Below are positions 1-9,330 of a DNA stretch of 64,000 nt, piece by piece. The notes below the pieces were generated by a model, which was not told the origin of the DNA, made no database searches, and saw nothing but the letters and a program-made list of their open reading frames with translations. Source of the stretch: Altererythrobacter sp. (GTDB taxonomy: Bacteria > Pseudomonadota > Alphaproteobacteria > Sphingomonadales > Sphingomonadaceae). Within the stretch, counting starts at the first letter, position 1. Every line of letters begins with the position of its first letter. The stretch lies in assembly GCA_031178065.1 (NCBI GenBank), contig JAPSJS010000008.1, positions 1 to 64,000 of the forward strand. The letters are read 5' to 3'. Both the position numbers and the translations under genes were made by a program.

Positions 1-530
1 CGGCCCGTGATCGGATCGACCTGGCCCAGCACCTGCAGATCGATGAAAGATGCGTTGATTGGCGTGACGAGGGTGTCCGCCATGGCAACGGCCCGGCGGA
101 AGATCGGACAGTCGGCGCCCGGCGCGTCGAGGACGATGTAGTCGGCGCGCGCGTCGAGCCGGACAATTTCCTGATAGAGTTGCGCGGTGCAGGGTCTCGT
201 CAGCACCGCATGCGCGGGCATCGGCAGGGCCGCGCCGAGGACGCGCGCGGTCCCCTCGCGGAAGGACAGGCTCCGCTCGAGCGTCGATTGGCGCCAGTCG
301 AGGTCCAGCGCGACCACACGATGGCCGGCATGCGCCAGCGCCACCGCGCAGTGGAATGCCAGCGTTGACTTGCCGACGCCGCCCTTCTCGTTGGCGAACG
401 CGATCACGTGCCCCGCAAGTGCGGGGCGCGAGGCGATCTCCGCCACGATCACTTTGGGATGCTCGCCGTCGGTCCAGCCGCGCGCGAGGGGTTCGCCCCC
501 GTTATCTGAATGCTCGAGATCTTTCCACAC
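1..530 (-). CDS. mipZ: MipZ-like division-plane positioning ATPase (C-terminus off the window)
   Basis: ParA/MinD-superfamily ATPase. MipZ forms polar gradients with ParB and blocks FtsZ assembly away from midcell in alphaproteobacteria. The visible part begins VWKDLEHSD and has the deviant Walker A motif KGGVGKST, a DLDWRQ segment like the MipZ DLDxRQ motif, an IVLDAPG Walker B region, and the segment TPINASFIDLQVLGQVDP typical of MipZ. I chose the GTG at 530 because a GGGGGAG ribosome site lies about 8 bases upstream and the frame is open from there. The gene runs off the left edge, so about 176 residues are seen. A general ParA-family protein is the alternative; the TPxNxSFxD segment favours MipZ. 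Confidence 0.85.
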   Translation of the reverse strand, partial: MWKDLEHSDNGGEPLARGWTDGEHPKVIVAEIASRPALAGHVIAFANEKGGVGKSTLAFHCAVALAHAGHRVVALDLDWRQSTLERSLSFREGTARVLGAALPMPAHAVLTRPCTAQLYQEIVRLDARADYIVLDAPGADCPIFRRAVAMADTLVTPINASFIDLQVLGQVDPITG

Positions 531-650
531 GACGCAGCTCCCCCACCCGGCGCTTCGCGAATCGGTTTATCCACAGCTTTTAGCACGATTTCGTCAACAG
601 TACCTTGCACTGTCTTGATGTCGTGGAGGTGACACGCCGCTGCGCCGGAT

Positions 651-1547
651 TCATCCGGCGCGCAATTCCTCCGCCAGCAACTCGAAATCGGCCTTGCGAG
701 GGGAGTTCTTGCGCCAGATGAGAGCGATCTCCCGGCTGGCTGCCTGCGACTTGAGAGGGCGGGCGACGACCTCCGTTTCGTGCAGGATACCGGCCTCGAT
801 CGCCATTTCGGGCAGCATGGTAAGGCCGAGATCGTTGTTCACCATCTGCACCAGCGTGTGCAGGCTCGTGCCGATCATGGTCGCCGACGCGCGCAGCTCG
901 GGCCGGTTGCAGGCGGCGAGGGCGTGTTCCTTGAGGCAGTGGCCGTCTTCGAGCAGCAGCAGCCGACCCTCGTCGATCATCGACGGTGGGATCACCGCAG
1001 GCGGGTCGCGCGGATCGTCCTTCGGGAAGGCGACGAAGAGCCGGTCGTCGGCGATGTGCGCCATCTCGACTTCGCCGGTGGCGAAGGGGAGGGCGAGCAG
1101 CACGCAGTCAACCCGCCCATGGTGCAGGCTCTCGACCGCGTCGTTGCTCGTCTCCTCGCGCAGGAAGAGCTTGAGATCCGGGCGCTCCCTGCGCAAGCGC
1201 GGCAGGATTCGCGGCAGCATGAAGGGCGCGATGGTGGGAATCACGCTCATCCGCAGCGTGCCCGACAGCGGCTTGCCGCTCGCACGAACGAGGTCCGACA
1301 GTTCCTCCGCCTCGCGCAGCAGGCGGTGTGCCTTCTCCACCACCTGCTCGCCCAAGGCCGTGAAGCGCACCACGCGGCGACTGCGCTCGACGAGCGTCAC
1401 GCCGAGCAGCGATTCGAGCTCGCGGATACCGGCCGAGAGCGTTGACTGGGAAACGAAGCTCGCCTCCGCCGCGCGGCCGAAATGGCCATGCTCGTGCAGC
1501 GCCACGAGGTACTGGAGCTGCTTGATCGTGGGGAGGTAGGTGGCCAT
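651..1547 (-). CDS. oxyR: OxyR-type LysR-family peroxide sensor
   Basis: 298-residue LysR-family activator, the usual OxyR length. The N-terminal winged helix-turn-helix covers about residues 7-65 (QSTLSAGIRELE recognition region) and the substrate-binding-like domain follows. The segment DGHCLKEHALAAC places Cys204 and Cys213 nine residues apart, matching the redox pair C199/C208 of E. coli OxyR, which forms a disulfide on H2O2 exposure. This is the main reason for calling OxyR rather than a generic LysR. A perfect inverted repeat (642-661, 9-base arms) encloses the stop codon but has no T-run, so I do not call it a terminator. No katG or ahpC neighbour is present. Confidence 0.9.
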   Translation of the reverse strand: MATYLPTIKQLQYLVALHEHGHFGRAAEASFVSQSTLSAGIRELESLLGVTLVERSRRVVRFTALGEQVVEKAHRLLREAEELSDLVRASGKPLSGTLRMSVIPTIAPFMLPRILPRLRRERPDLKLFLREETSNDAVESLHHGRVDCVLLALPFATGEVEMAHIADDRLFVAFPKDDPRDPPAVIPPSMIDEGRLLLLEDGHCLKEHALAACNRPELRASATMIGTSLHTLVQMVNNDLGLTMLPEMAIEAGILHETEVVARPLKSQAASREIALIWRKNSPRKADFELLAEELRAG

Positions 1548-1641
1548 TGCTAGATCACGGGCCCTCTAAGGAACACATCGCTCATTCCGAGGAGCGGCTT
1601 GGGAGCCGCCGAGCGGCGTCGCGAAGGCATATGTCGACGGA

Positions 1642-2844
1642 TCACTCGGCCGCTTCCGCCTCGGCCATGTCGTCCGCCACGTCGTCGATGTGCGTCATGT
1701 TCAGCTTGCCGCCCTTGACCGCGAAGGCCAGCTTGCCCTCGACCAGCTCGAGCGCGTCGCGGCCGAAGACCTCGAAGCGCCAGCCCTGGAGCACTGGCAG
1801 CTTGCGCACGCCGGCGGCGAGCGCCTCCATTTCATCGGAGCGCGTGAGCAGCCGCGCGGCAACGTCGATCTCGCGGGTGCGGATCTTGAGCAGCAGCTTG
1901 AGCAGATCAGCGACCAGCGCGCCTTCCTTGCCCAGCGGCGCGCCACGTTTGGGCTTGTCGGGCATTTCGTCGGCAGGCAGCGGCTCGGCTTTCTCGAGCA
2001 TCTTCATCAGCCGCTTGCCGATGTCGTTGTCTTTCCAGGCGTTCGAAAGACCGCGAACCTTGATGAGGTCAGCCTGCTGCTTCGGCGGATGGCTGGCGAT
2101 GTCGGCCAAGGTCTCGTCACGCATGATGCGGCCGCGCGGGATGTTCTTGTGCTGCGCCTCGCCCTCGCGCCAGGCGGCGAGCGCCTTCAGCCGGCCGAGC
2201 ACGGCCGGATTGCGCCCAGCCTGCCGGATGCGGCGCCACGCCTCGCCCGCATCGTTGCGGTAGTTGGCGGGGTCGGCGAGCTTCTCCATCTCGGCGTCGA
2301 GCCATTCGCCGCGCCCGGTCTTCATCAGCTTCTTCAGGATCTTGGGGAAGATCTTGGAAAGATGCGTGACGTCGCCGATCGCATATTCGATCTGCCGGGC
2401 CGTCAGCGGGCGGCGGCTCCAATCGGTGAAGCGGGCGCCCTTGTCGACCGTGATGCCGAGCCATGCTTCGACGAGGTTGGCATAGCCGATCTGCTCCGAC
2501 TGGCTGATCGCCATCATGGCGATTTGCGTGTCGAAGATCGGATGCGGCGTCTTCCCGGTCAGGTTGTAGATGATCTCGACGTCCTGCCCGCCTGCGTGGA
2601 AGACCTTGAGCACGTCCTCATTGTCGCACATCAGGTCAAGCAGGGGGGTAAGGTCGATCCCGTCGGCCAGCGGGTCGATCGCCGCGGCTTCTTCCTCGTT
2701 GGCGATCTGCACCAGGCACAGTTCCGGCCAATAGGTGTTCTCACGCATGAATTCGGTATCGACGGTAACGAAGTCGGACTTCGCCAGACGCTCGCACAGC
2801 GCGGCGAGCGCGTCGGTGGTGGTAATCAGATCGTGTATCTTCAT
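1642..2844 (-). CDS. rnd: Ribonuclease D
   Basis: 400-residue 3'-5' exoribonuclease that trims tRNA and other stable RNA precursors. The DEDD exonuclease motifs are visible: motif I VDTEFMRE (Asp29, Glu31), motif II around FHAGGQDVEI and motif III YAIGDVTHL. The HRDC nucleic-acid-binding domain follows at about residues 205-285. Length agrees with the family (about 375-400). It reads away from aspS with a 155-base intergenic region that should carry both promoters. oxyR lies 94 bases downstream on the same strand. Confidence 0.95.
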   Translation of the reverse strand: MKIHDLITTTDALAALCERLAKSDFVTVDTEFMRENTYWPELCLVQIANEEEAAAIDPLADGIDLTPLLDLMCDNEDVLKVFHAGGQDVEIIYNLTGKTPHPIFDTQIAMMAISQSEQIGYANLVEAWLGITVDKGARFTDWSRRPLTARQIEYAIGDVTHLSKIFPKILKKLMKTGRGEWLDAEMEKLADPANYRNDAGEAWRRIRQAGRNPAVLGRLKALAAWREGEAQHKNIPRGRIMRDETLADIASHPPKQQADLIKVRGLSNAWKDNDIGKRLMKMLEKAEPLPADEMPDKPKRGAPLGKEGALVADLLKLLLKIRTREIDVAARLLTRSDEMEALAAGVRKLPVLQGWRFEVFGRDALELVEGKLAFAVKGGKLNMTHIDDVADDMAEAEAAE

Positions 2845-2999
2845 TCTGTCTTTTCTATCGTGGGGCGGAGTACCGCCACTCGGGTGCCCGGTGCCTTGAC
2901 AAAGGCCCGTGCTTCCCCTGTTAGCGCGCGCGACATGCCGCGGTGCGCCATCGGTGGCGCGCCCTTAGCGCCATAGCTCCGAAAATGGAAAGATTTTAG

Positions 3000-4820
3000 A
3001 TGCACGCCTACCGTACCCACAACTGTGCACAGCTAGCGAAGGCGAACGTCGGCGAAACGGTTCGCCTCTCGGGCTGGATCCACCGCAAGCGCGACCATGG
3101 CGGGGTGCTGTTCGTCGATCTGCGTGACCACTACGGCCTCACGCAGATCGTGGCGGACGAGGACAGCCCCGCGCTCAGCGTACTCGACGGGCTGAAGCTG
3201 GAATCGGTCGTCACCATCGATGGCGAGGTCAAGGCGCGCGCGGAGGGCACGGTGAACCCGAACCTTCCGACCGGCGAGATCGAGGTCTTCGCACGCAGCG
3301 TGACGGTGCAGAGCCGTGCCGAGGAGCTGCCTCTGCCGGTCGCCGGCGAGCAGGAGTACCCGGAGGACATCCGTCTCAAGTACCGCTTCGTCGACCTTCG
3401 CCGCGAGACCATGCACCGCAACATCATGTTGCGCAGCCAGGTCATCACCTCGATCCGCCGCCGCATGACGGCGCAAGGCTTCACCGAGTTTCAGACGCCG
3501 ATCCTCGGCGCCTCCAGCCCTGAGGGCGCGCGAGACTACCTCGTGCCCAGCCGCCTGCATCCGGGCCGCTTCTACGCGCTCCCGCAGGCGCCGCAGATGT
3601 TCAAGCAGCTGCTGATGGTCGCGGGCTTCGACCGCTATTTCCAGATCGCGCCCTGTTTCCGCGACGAGGATCTGCGCGCCGACCGCAGCCCCGAGTTCTA
3701 CCAGCTCGACTTCGAAATGAGCTTCGTCACGCAGGAAGACGTATTCCAGGCGATCGAGCCGGTGCTCGCCGGGGTGTTCGAAGAATTTGCGAACGGAAAG
3801 AGCGTGACGCCCGCGGGCGAATTCCCGCGCATCCCTTATGCCGACGCAGTACTGAAGTACGGCACGGATAAGCCGGACCTGCGCAACCCGCTGATCATCA
3901 GCGACGTGACGCACCACTTCGCAACCTCGGGTTTCGGCCTGTTCGAGAAGATCGTCGGTTCCGGCGGCCGTGTCCGCGTCGTCCCGGCGCCGAACACGCA
4001 CGAGAAGAGCCGCAAGTTCTTCGACGACATGAACGACTGGGCGCGGCGCGAAGGCTTTGCCGGTCTGGGCTACGTCACCCGCAAGGGCGGCGAGTTCGGC
4101 GGCCCCATAGCCAAGAACCACGGCACCGAGGGCATGGAGAAGCTCTACGCCGAGCTCGGTCTGGGCGAGAACGACGGCCTGTTCTTCGCCGCGGGCAAGG
4201 AGAAGGACGCGGCGAAGCTCGCCGGCGCTGCCCGTACCCGCGTCGCCGAGGAGCTCGGTCTGATCGAGCAGGGCTGCTTCAAGTTCTGCTGGATCGTCGA
4301 CTTCCCGATGTTCGAGTATGACGAGGAGCAAAAGAAGGTCGACTTCAGCCACAATCCGTTCTCGATGCCGCAGGGCGAGATGGAAGCGCTGGAGAACGAG
4401 GACCCCCTGACCATCAAGGCGTGGCAGTACGACATCGTCTGCAACGGCTACGAGTTGTCGTCGGGCGCGATCCGGAACCACCGGCCCGACATCATGTACA
4501 AGGCGTTCGAGATCGCCGGCTATTCGAAGGAAGACGTCGATGCGAACTTCTCGGGCATGATCGAGGCGTTCAAGCTCGGCGCGCCGCCGCACGGCGGCTC
4601 GGCCCCAGGGATCGACCGTATCGTCATGCTGCTGGCGGACGAACCGAACATCCGCGAGGTCATCGCCTTCCCGCTCAACCAGCGCGCGCAGGACCTGATG
4701 ATGGGTGCTCCATCGGTGGTGAGCCCCCGCCAGCTTCGCGACGTGCACATCCGTACCGTGGAGGCGCCGAAGCCGCAGCCGGGTGCGGAAACGCGCGTCG
4801 ATCAGGCCGGAGACGCTTGA
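3000..4820 (+). CDS. aspS: Aspartyl-tRNA synthetase, probably non-discriminating type
   Basis: 606-residue class IIb synthetase of the long bacterial type. It has an N-terminal OB-fold anticodon domain, a catalytic core with motif 2 ([14 protein letters not shown]) and a motif 3 region (GGSAPGIDR), and the bacterial insertion domain. The anticodon domain reads RKRDHGG with His33 and has Gly83 in EGTVNPN. From recalled literature these match the His/Gly pair that lets Pseudomonas-type AspRS charge both tRNA-Asp and tRNA-Asn, unlike E. coli AspRS (RDLG). That implies a GatCAB amidotransferase elsewhere. Start ATG at 3000; 75 bases separate it from acpP. Confidence 0.96.
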   Translation: MHAYRTHNCAQLAKANVGETVRLSGWIHRKRDHGGVLFVDLRDHYGLTQIVADEDSPALSVLDGLKLESVVTIDGEVKARAEGTVNPNLPTGEIEVFARSVTVQSRAEELPLPVAGEQEYPEDIRLKYRFVDLRRETMHRNIMLRSQVITSIRRRMTAQGFTEFQTPILGASSPEGARDYLVPSRLHPGRFYALPQAPQMFKQLLMVAGFDRYFQIAPCFRDEDLRADRSPEFYQLDFEMSFVTQEDVFQAIEPVLAGVFEEFANGKSVTPAGEFPRIPYADAVLKYGTDKPDLRNPLIISDVTHHFATSGFGLFEKIVGSGGRVRVVPAPNTHEKSRKFFDDMNDWARREGFAGLGYVTRKGGEFGGPIAKNHGTEGMEKLYAELGLGENDGLFFAAGKEKDAAKLAGAARTRVAEELGLIEQGCFKFCWIVDFPMFEYDEEQKKVDFSHNPFSMPQGEMEALENEDPLTIKAWQYDIVCNGYELSSGAIRNHRPDIMYKAFEIAGYSKEDVDANFSGMIEAFKLGAPPHGGSAPGIDRIVMLLADEPNIREVIAFPLNQRAQDLMMGAPSVVSPRQLRDVHIRTVEAPKPQPGAETRVDQAGDA

Positions 4821-4895
4821 GCGGGCACTTGCCAGCGCCTTCGCCGTTCATTAGGGCGAAAGCAACATTTAACCCCAATACACAGAGGGCATAAT

Positions 4896-5132
4896 ATGAG
4901 CGATACCGCCGACCGCGTGCAGAAGATCGTTGTCGAGCATCTGGGCGTCGAAGCCGACAAGGTGACCCAGGATGCGAGCTTCATCGACGATCTCGGCGCC
5001 GACAGCCTCGACATCGTCGAACTGGTGATGGCTTTCGAGGAAGAATTCGGCGTCGAAATCCCTGACGATGCGGCCGAGAAGATCACCACCGTGGGCGACG
5101 CCACGAAGTACATCGAAGAACACAAGGGCTAG
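4896..5132 (+). CDS. acpP: Acyl carrier protein
   Basis: 78-residue acidic four-helix carrier for fatty acid synthesis. The phosphopantetheine attachment motif GADSLD is present with Ser37, within the canonical helix II sequence [15 protein letters not shown]. Length and charge match bacterial AcpP. It is followed by fabF 148 bases downstream, the standard acpP-fabF order, with a strong hairpin terminator between them, so acpP probably makes both a short abundant transcript and some readthrough into fabF. Confidence 0.98.
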   Translation: MSDTADRVQKIVVEHLGVEADKVTQDASFIDDLGADSLDIVELVMAFEEEFGVEIPDDAAEKITTVGDATKYIEEHKG

Positions 5133-5220
5133 GCTTTTCGCGCTTTTCCCGTTCGCTCGAGCTTGCATTAGCAAAAGCGACGAGGGAGAGGCCCGATCCC
5201 TGTTAGCGCAGGGATATGCA

Positions 5221-5257
5221 GGCTCAGCCCTAACGGGTTGGGCCTGTTGTTCTTTCT
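5221..5257 (+). terminator. Rho-independent terminator after acpP
   Basis: A 10-bp stem (5221-5230 with 5235-5244, two G-T pairs, loop TAAC) is followed by the T-rich tail TGTTGTTCTTTCT. It lies 90 bases past the acpP stop and just before fabF. It probably tunes the high acpP to lower fabF transcript ratio. Confidence 0.75.
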
Positions 5258-5280
5258 GGAAGACGTAATCGGAGAATTGC

Positions 5281-6540
5281 ATGCGCCGTGTGGTCGTAAC
5301 CGGTCTGGGTCTCGTCACCCCGCTGGGTGCCGATGTCGAGACGACGTGGAAGAACCTTATCGCCGGCAAGAGCGGGGCGGGGCAGATCACCCGTTTCGAC
5401 GCGAGCAACCAGAAGTGCACCATCGCCTGCGAAGTGAAGGCGAAGGATCACGAATGGGGTTTCGACCCCGACAAGCGCGTTGACCACAAGGTTCAGCGGC
5501 AGGTCGATCCGTTCATCATCTATGGCATCGATGCCGCCGGACAGGCGCTCGAGGACGCCGGGCTTGCCGAGATGGACGACGACCTCAAGCAGCGCACCGG
5601 CGTCTCGATCGGTTCGGGCATTGGCGGCCTGCCGGGGATCGAGAGCGAATCGATCGTCCTGCACGAGCGTGGCCCGAGCCGCGTGAGCCCGCACTTCGTT
5701 CACGGCCGATTGATCAATCTCATCTCGGGCCAGGTCTCGATCAAGTACGGCCTGATGGGTCCGAATCATGCAGTTGTGACCGCATGCTCGACCGGTGCGC
5801 ACTCGATCGGCGATGCCGCGCGGATGATCCGCGACGGCGATGCCGACGTCATGCTCGCGGGCGGCGCGGAAGGCACGATCAACCCGTTGGGCGTCGCCGG
5901 TTTCGCGCAGGCGCGCGCGCTCAACATGAGCATGAACGACCGTCCGACGGAAGCGAGCCGCCCCTACGACAAGGACCGCGATGGCTTCGTCATGGGCGAG
6001 GGTGCGGGCGTCGTCGTGCTCGAGGAATACGAGCATGCCAAGGCGCGCGGCGCTAAGATCTATGCCGAGGTCGTCGGGTACGGCCTCTCGGGCGATGCCT
6101 ACCACGTCACGGCGCCGCACCCGGAAGGCAAGGGCGCCGAACTCGCCATGCGCATGGCGATCCGCAAGTCCGGACTTGAGCCGGGCGACATCGACTACGT
6201 CAATGCGCACGGCACCTCGACGATGGCGGACACGATCGAGCTCGCCGCGGTCAAGCGCGTGCTCGGCAACGATCTCAGCGGCGCTTCGATGAGCAGCACC
6301 AAGTCCGCCATCGGGCACCTTCTGGGCGGCGCCGGAGCCGTGGAGAGCATCTTCTGCATCCTTGCGATGCGCGACCAGATCGTTCCGCCCACGCTCAACC
6401 TCGACAATCCGGACGAGGGAACCGAAGGCGTCGATCTCGTCCCGCATGAAGCGAAGAAGCGCGAGGTTCGCGCCGTGCTGAACAACAGCTTCGGCTTCGG
6501 CGGAACCAACGCCAGCCTGGTGATGAAGAAGGTCGACTGA
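5281..6540 (+). CDS. fabF: Beta-ketoacyl-ACP synthase II
   Basis: 419-residue condensing enzyme extending acyl-ACP with malonyl-ACP. The Cys-His-His triad is visible: Cys169 in TACSTGAH, His310 in NAHGTSTMAD and His346 in KSAIGHLLGGAG. The terminal NNSFGFGGTNAS loop is the conserved KAS glycine-rich segment. Length is typical (about 412-420). It follows acpP and overlaps functionally with mltG, which starts 2 bases after its stop, so fabF-mltG-RNA ligase form one transcript. Confidence 0.98.
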   Translation: MRRVVVTGLGLVTPLGADVETTWKNLIAGKSGAGQITRFDASNQKCTIACEVKAKDHEWGFDPDKRVDHKVQRQVDPFIIYGIDAAGQALEDAGLAEMDDDLKQRTGVSIGSGIGGLPGIESESIVLHERGPSRVSPHFVHGRLINLISGQVSIKYGLMGPNHAVVTACSTGAHSIGDAARMIRDGDADVMLAGGAEGTINPLGVAGFAQARALNMSMNDRPTEASRPYDKDRDGFVMGEGAGVVVLEEYEHAKARGAKIYAEVVGYGLSGDAYHVTAPHPEGKGAELAMRMAIRKSGLEPGDIDYVNAHGTSTMADTIELAAVKRVLGNDLSGASMSSTKSAIGHLLGGAGAVESIFCILAMRDQIVPPTLNLDNPDEGTEGVDLVPHEAKKREVRAVLNNSFGFGGTNASLVMKKVD

Positions 6541-6541
6541 C

Positions 6542-7513
6542 ATGCGGCGGCGCGGCTGCATGGCCGCCGGGGCGCTCGCCGCCCTGGCGCTCCTTTCGGC
6601 CGTGATCTTCGGCAGCCTGGCGTTCGGCTCCGCGCAAGTGGAGAAGGACACGGCCTTCATCGTCCCTTCGGGCGCGACGCTAACGGCCGCCGCACGCAAG
6701 CTGGAAGACGAAGGGCTGATCACCTCTGCCGACGGCTTCCTGCTACGGGCCAAGCTGCTTGGCAGTTCCGACCCGATCCAGGCCGGCGAGTTCCGTCTCC
6801 CGGCCGGGATAGGGCAGGGCGGCATTCTCGACACTTTCCAGCATGGCGAGGTGATCCGCCGCTTCGTCACCATTCCCGAGGGCATGCCGTCGACCCTCGT
6901 CTACGAGAAGCTGATGGCGGAACCGCTGCTGACCGGCGAGATCCCGGTGCCCGAGGAAGGTTCGGTCCTGCCCGATACCTATGCCTTCGAGCGCGGCGAG
7001 GCCCGCACGGCGGTTCTCGCGCGGATGCAGGCGGCGATGCGCAACTACCTCGCCGAGGCATGGCCCAAGCGTGGCAAGGACATCGCCGTCGACACGATCG
7101 AGGAGGCGGTGACGCTGGCCTCGATCGTCGAGAAGGAAACCGCGCTGCCGAAGGAGCGGCGGATGGTTGCCGGGCTCTACTCGAACCGGGTGAAAGAGGG
7201 CATGTTCCTCCAGGCCGATCCCACGATCATCTATCCGATCACCAAGGGCAAGCCGCTCGGCCGCCGCATCCGTCAGTCGGAGATCGCGGCGATCAACGAC
7301 TACAACACTTATTCGATGGCTGGTCTTCCGAAGGGACCGATTACCAACCCCGGGCGGGAGAGCATCGCCGCGGTGCTCAATCCCGCCAAAACCGATGCGC
7401 TCTATATGGTCGCAGACGGGACGGGCGGGCACGTGTTCAATTCGGACTATGCCGCGCACCAGGAAGCCGTCGACAAATGGTTCGCGATCCGCCGCGCGCG
7501 CGGCGAGATGTGA
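6542..7513 (+). CDS. mltG: Endolytic murein transglycosylase MltG
   Basis: 323-residue YceG-family lytic transglycosylase thought to terminate nascent glycan strands in the inner-membrane periplasm. One N-terminal membrane segment spans about residues 8-28. A LysM-like region follows, then the catalytic segment SIVEKETALP (194-202) with the essential Glu, and the FLQADPTIIY and YNTYSMAGLPKGPITNPG signatures. It starts one base after the fabF stop and its own stop overlaps the next gene, so translation is likely coupled. Confidence 0.96.
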   Translation: MRRRGCMAAGALAALALLSAVIFGSLAFGSAQVEKDTAFIVPSGATLTAAARKLEDEGLITSADGFLLRAKLLGSSDPIQAGEFRLPAGIGQGGILDTFQHGEVIRRFVTIPEGMPSTLVYEKLMAEPLLTGEIPVPEEGSVLPDTYAFERGEARTAVLARMQAAMRNYLAEAWPKRGKDIAVDTIEEAVTLASIVEKETALPKERRMVAGLYSNRVKEGMFLQADPTIIYPITKGKPLGRRIRQSEIAAINDYNTYSMAGLPKGPITNPGRESIAAVLNPAKTDALYMVADGTGGHVFNSDYAAHQEAVDKWFAIRRARGEM

Positions 7514-8040
7514 CCGGGGCGGCACCCGCGCCGCTGATCGTCACGGCGGAGCTGCCGCCGGACATTCACCGCTGGGCTACGCGACTGCGCGCGGCGCACT
7601 ATCCACCAGAGCGCAACTTTCTGGAGGCGCACGTCACGCTGTTCCATGCCCTGCCACCCGGCAGCGAGGACGAAGTGAAGGATCGTCTGGCAAGGCTCGC
7701 CGCGGAGCACGCGCCCATCGCAGCGCGGCTCGAAGGCGTCATGCCGCTCGGGACTGGCACGGCACTCCATCTGACGAGTCCTGAGATGCTCGCGCTGCGC
7801 AGCGATCTCGCCGCGCAATTCCATGGCCTTCTCACCTTGCAAGACGCACACGAACCGCGCCTCCACGTCACGATCCAGAACAAGGTATCCTCGCAAGCTG
7901 CGCGGGATCTTCAGCGCAGGCTGTCCGCCCAGATCGAACCACGCGCTTTCACCTTCCCGGGACTCGCGCTGCACCGCTATCGCGGCGGGCCATGGGAGTT
8001 CGTGAAGCGCTGGCCGTTCCGGGGCAAAAAGCGAGGTTGA
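7510..8040 (+). CDS. 2'-5' RNA ligase-like (LigT/2H phosphoesterase family) protein
   Basis: 176 residues from a GTG that overlaps the mltG stop (GTGA). The two HxT motifs that define the 2H phosphoesterase fold are present: HVTLFH (His41) and HVTIQN (His119). Family members open or form 2',5' phosphodiester or cyclic phosphate bonds in RNA; the physiological substrate in bacteria is generally not established. The size fits the family (about 170-190). I chose the GTG because the upstream frame is only a shadow of mltG and the four-base overlap is a normal operon junction. Confidence 0.85.
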   Translation: MTGAAPAPLIVTAELPPDIHRWATRLRAAHYPPERNFLEAHVTLFHALPPGSEDEVKDRLARLAAEHAPIAARLEGVMPLGTGTALHLTSPEMLALRSDLAAQFHGLLTLQDAHEPRLHVTIQNKVSSQAARDLQRRLSAQIEPRAFTFPGLALHRYRGGPWEFVKRWPFRGKKRG

Positions 8041-8129
8041 CCGGCTCGCAAGCCCGCCCTAAATGCGCCGCCTGCCCCCGCGCCGGCGGAGGCTCGCCGA
8101 ACCGCCATGCGATCGGCAAGTGCCCATGG

Positions 8130-8206
8130 GGCGGAGTAGCTCAGCTGGTTAGAGCAGCGGAATCATAATCCGCGTGTCGGGGGTTCAAGTCCCTCCTCCG
8201 CTACCA
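8130..8206 (+). tRNA. tRNA-Met (anticodon CAT), elongator type
   Basis: A 77-base cloverleaf. The acceptor stem GGCGGAG pairs with CTCCGCT (G-T closing pair), the D arm contains AGCTCAGCTGGTTAGAGC, the anticodon stem is GCGGA/TCCGC with loop ATCATAA (CAT at positions 34-36), and the T arm contains GGTTCAAGTCC. CCA is encoded. The sequence resembles alphaproteobacterial elongator Met tRNA rather than the initiator. A lysidine-modified Ile2 tRNA would share the anticodon. An integrase remnant lies 190 bases downstream, so its 3' end may have been an integration site. Confidence 0.93.
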
Positions 8207-8396
8207 TTCGCGAATCCCTTCCAAACCTCGCATTTTTGGCGGTTTTCCGCCATTTTTGAGGTGATGGAGCGCGCCAAAATCACACGTTTTGCGGAACCGC
8301 GGCATGGTCAGATTTGGCCATTTTTGCCCCGTTTTGACGCCACTTGTGTGAGAATTGGTGTGGTCGTTTTATCGCCTCGATTGGGCCGAGGCATCC

Positions 8397-8650
8397 ATGG
8401 AAAAGGACGTAAATCTAACACCTTCGCGTATCGACCAGCTCGAGAGGGGGGCGATATTCGACCCCGAAATCCCCGGACTTTGTGTGATCGTTTTGGGGCC
8501 GGGCAAGAAGGTCTGGCGCTTCAAACGGCGCATCGCGCGCACAAAAACCATTATAGAACTGAATCTCCTATTCCGTTGCCGCCGCGCGCGAGTGGGTGCG
8601 CCTGCTAGCAGATGCGTTGCCAGTTGCCCTGCTGTCTCTTGAAGGGTTTT
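8397..8650 (+). pseudogene. Tyrosine integrase remnant (N-terminal DUF4102-like part)
   Basis: From the ATG at 8397 the reading LTPSRIDQLERG followed by PEIPGLCVIVLGPGKKVWRF resembles the DUF4102 arm-binding domain at the start of P4-type integrases, whose members read like 'D..LPGFGVRV.PSGRKTW.FRYR'. After about 8571 the homologous reading continues in another frame (AAAREWVRLLADAL, typical of the following helix), so there is a frameshift. No catalytic recombinase domain follows. It sits just past the tRNA-Met, the classic location for such an integrase, and is best read as the stub of a lost integrative element. Confidence 0.6.
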
Positions 8651-8760
8651 GCCGCGGTCGCGCTGCGTATGGGTCAGGTTGGGTCAAGCAACTCCCAGAA
8701 AAGCTGCAGCGGGATCGGTACCTTCCGCCATGTGCGGGGGAACCCAGCCAGTGCACAGCA

Positions 8761-8795
8761 CTAAGAATAAGGGGCGGCGAATTACCGCCGCCCCT
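8761..8795 (-). terminator. Rho-independent terminator for the small secreted-protein gene
   Basis: Perfect 10-bp inverted repeat (8770-8779 with 8786-8795, six-base loop). On the minus strand it is followed by the T-rich stretch TTATTCTTAG. It lies 25 bases past the stop of the gene at 8820-9095. Confidence 0.8.
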
Positions 8796-8819
8796 GGGAT
8801 TCCAAGTGGAGTACGCCGG

Positions 8820-9095
8820 TTATTGCGGCTCAGGCGCTGTGTCGCCCTCCTGGGGGATGGGCTCACCGGTAACGTCGTCAATTCCGTCCCCGTCCTGATC
8901 GACCGGTTCTGGCGCAGGCTCCGGCGCCGGATTGGTGGGCGCCGGTTCAGGAGCAGGTGCTGGTGGGGCGGGTTCTTCTGGTGTTGGTGGCGGCGGGGTC
9001 TCGGTGTCCTGGGCCTGGATCGCCGTTCCGCCGGCAGCGAGGGCCAAAGCCAGGGCGGCTTTGGCGAGCACTGAATTCGACATCATCATCTTCAT
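8820..9095 (-). CDS. Small secreted proline-rich protein with one DxDxDGxxD motif
   Basis: 91 residues from the ATG at 9095, which has AGAGGAC 8 bases upstream. Residues 1-28 form a signal peptide ending AIQAQ. The mature part is a low-complexity Pro/Ala/Glu segment (about residues 32-64) followed by DQDGDGIDD, which looks like a single calcium-binding loop of the thrombospondin type 3/dockerin kind. Function is unknown; an envelope or surface protein is plausible. It has its own strong terminator, so it is probably expressed alone. No family recognised. Confidence 0.7.
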   Translation of the reverse strand: MKMMMSNSVLAKAALALALAAGGTAIQAQDTETPPPPTPEEPAPPAPAPEPAPTNPAPEPAPEPVDQDGDGIDDVTGEPIPQEGDTAPEPQ

Positions 9096-9330
9096 GGATC
9101 GTCCTCTTACATCCCCTGGTAAGGGGCAGACGATTCGCTCTGGAGAAGGCTCCCAAGCCTGCGGCGGGGCGAAAGGGGCTTCCGACGAGCGGCCGCTTCT
9201 AGTGCTTTTGGGCTTGCGGCTCCGTATGGATGTGTGACCCTCCGACGGGTCACGCTCTTGGCGGACGCACTGATCATTCAAGCTGACCCTCGATGCCGAA
9301 GCATAACGGCCCTCGAGAGCTGCTGTGCTC

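Noticed and set aside
642-661. Perfect hairpin at the oxyR stop considered as a terminator
   Set aside because: No T-run on either side and it includes the stop codon.
694-1539. Long plus-strand open frame opposite oxyR
   Set aside because: Arg/Ser-rich shadow of the LysR gene with no family pattern; typical of high-GC antisense frames.
3033-4748. 571-codon minus-strand frame opposite aspS
   Set aside because: Mirror frame of a highly conserved gene; composition is Leu/Val/Arg-rich with no domain.
8600-9100. Possible CRISPR or tandem repeat in the Pro/Ala/Glu segment
   Set aside because: It is codon-level low complexity within a coding gene; units vary and there are no spacers.
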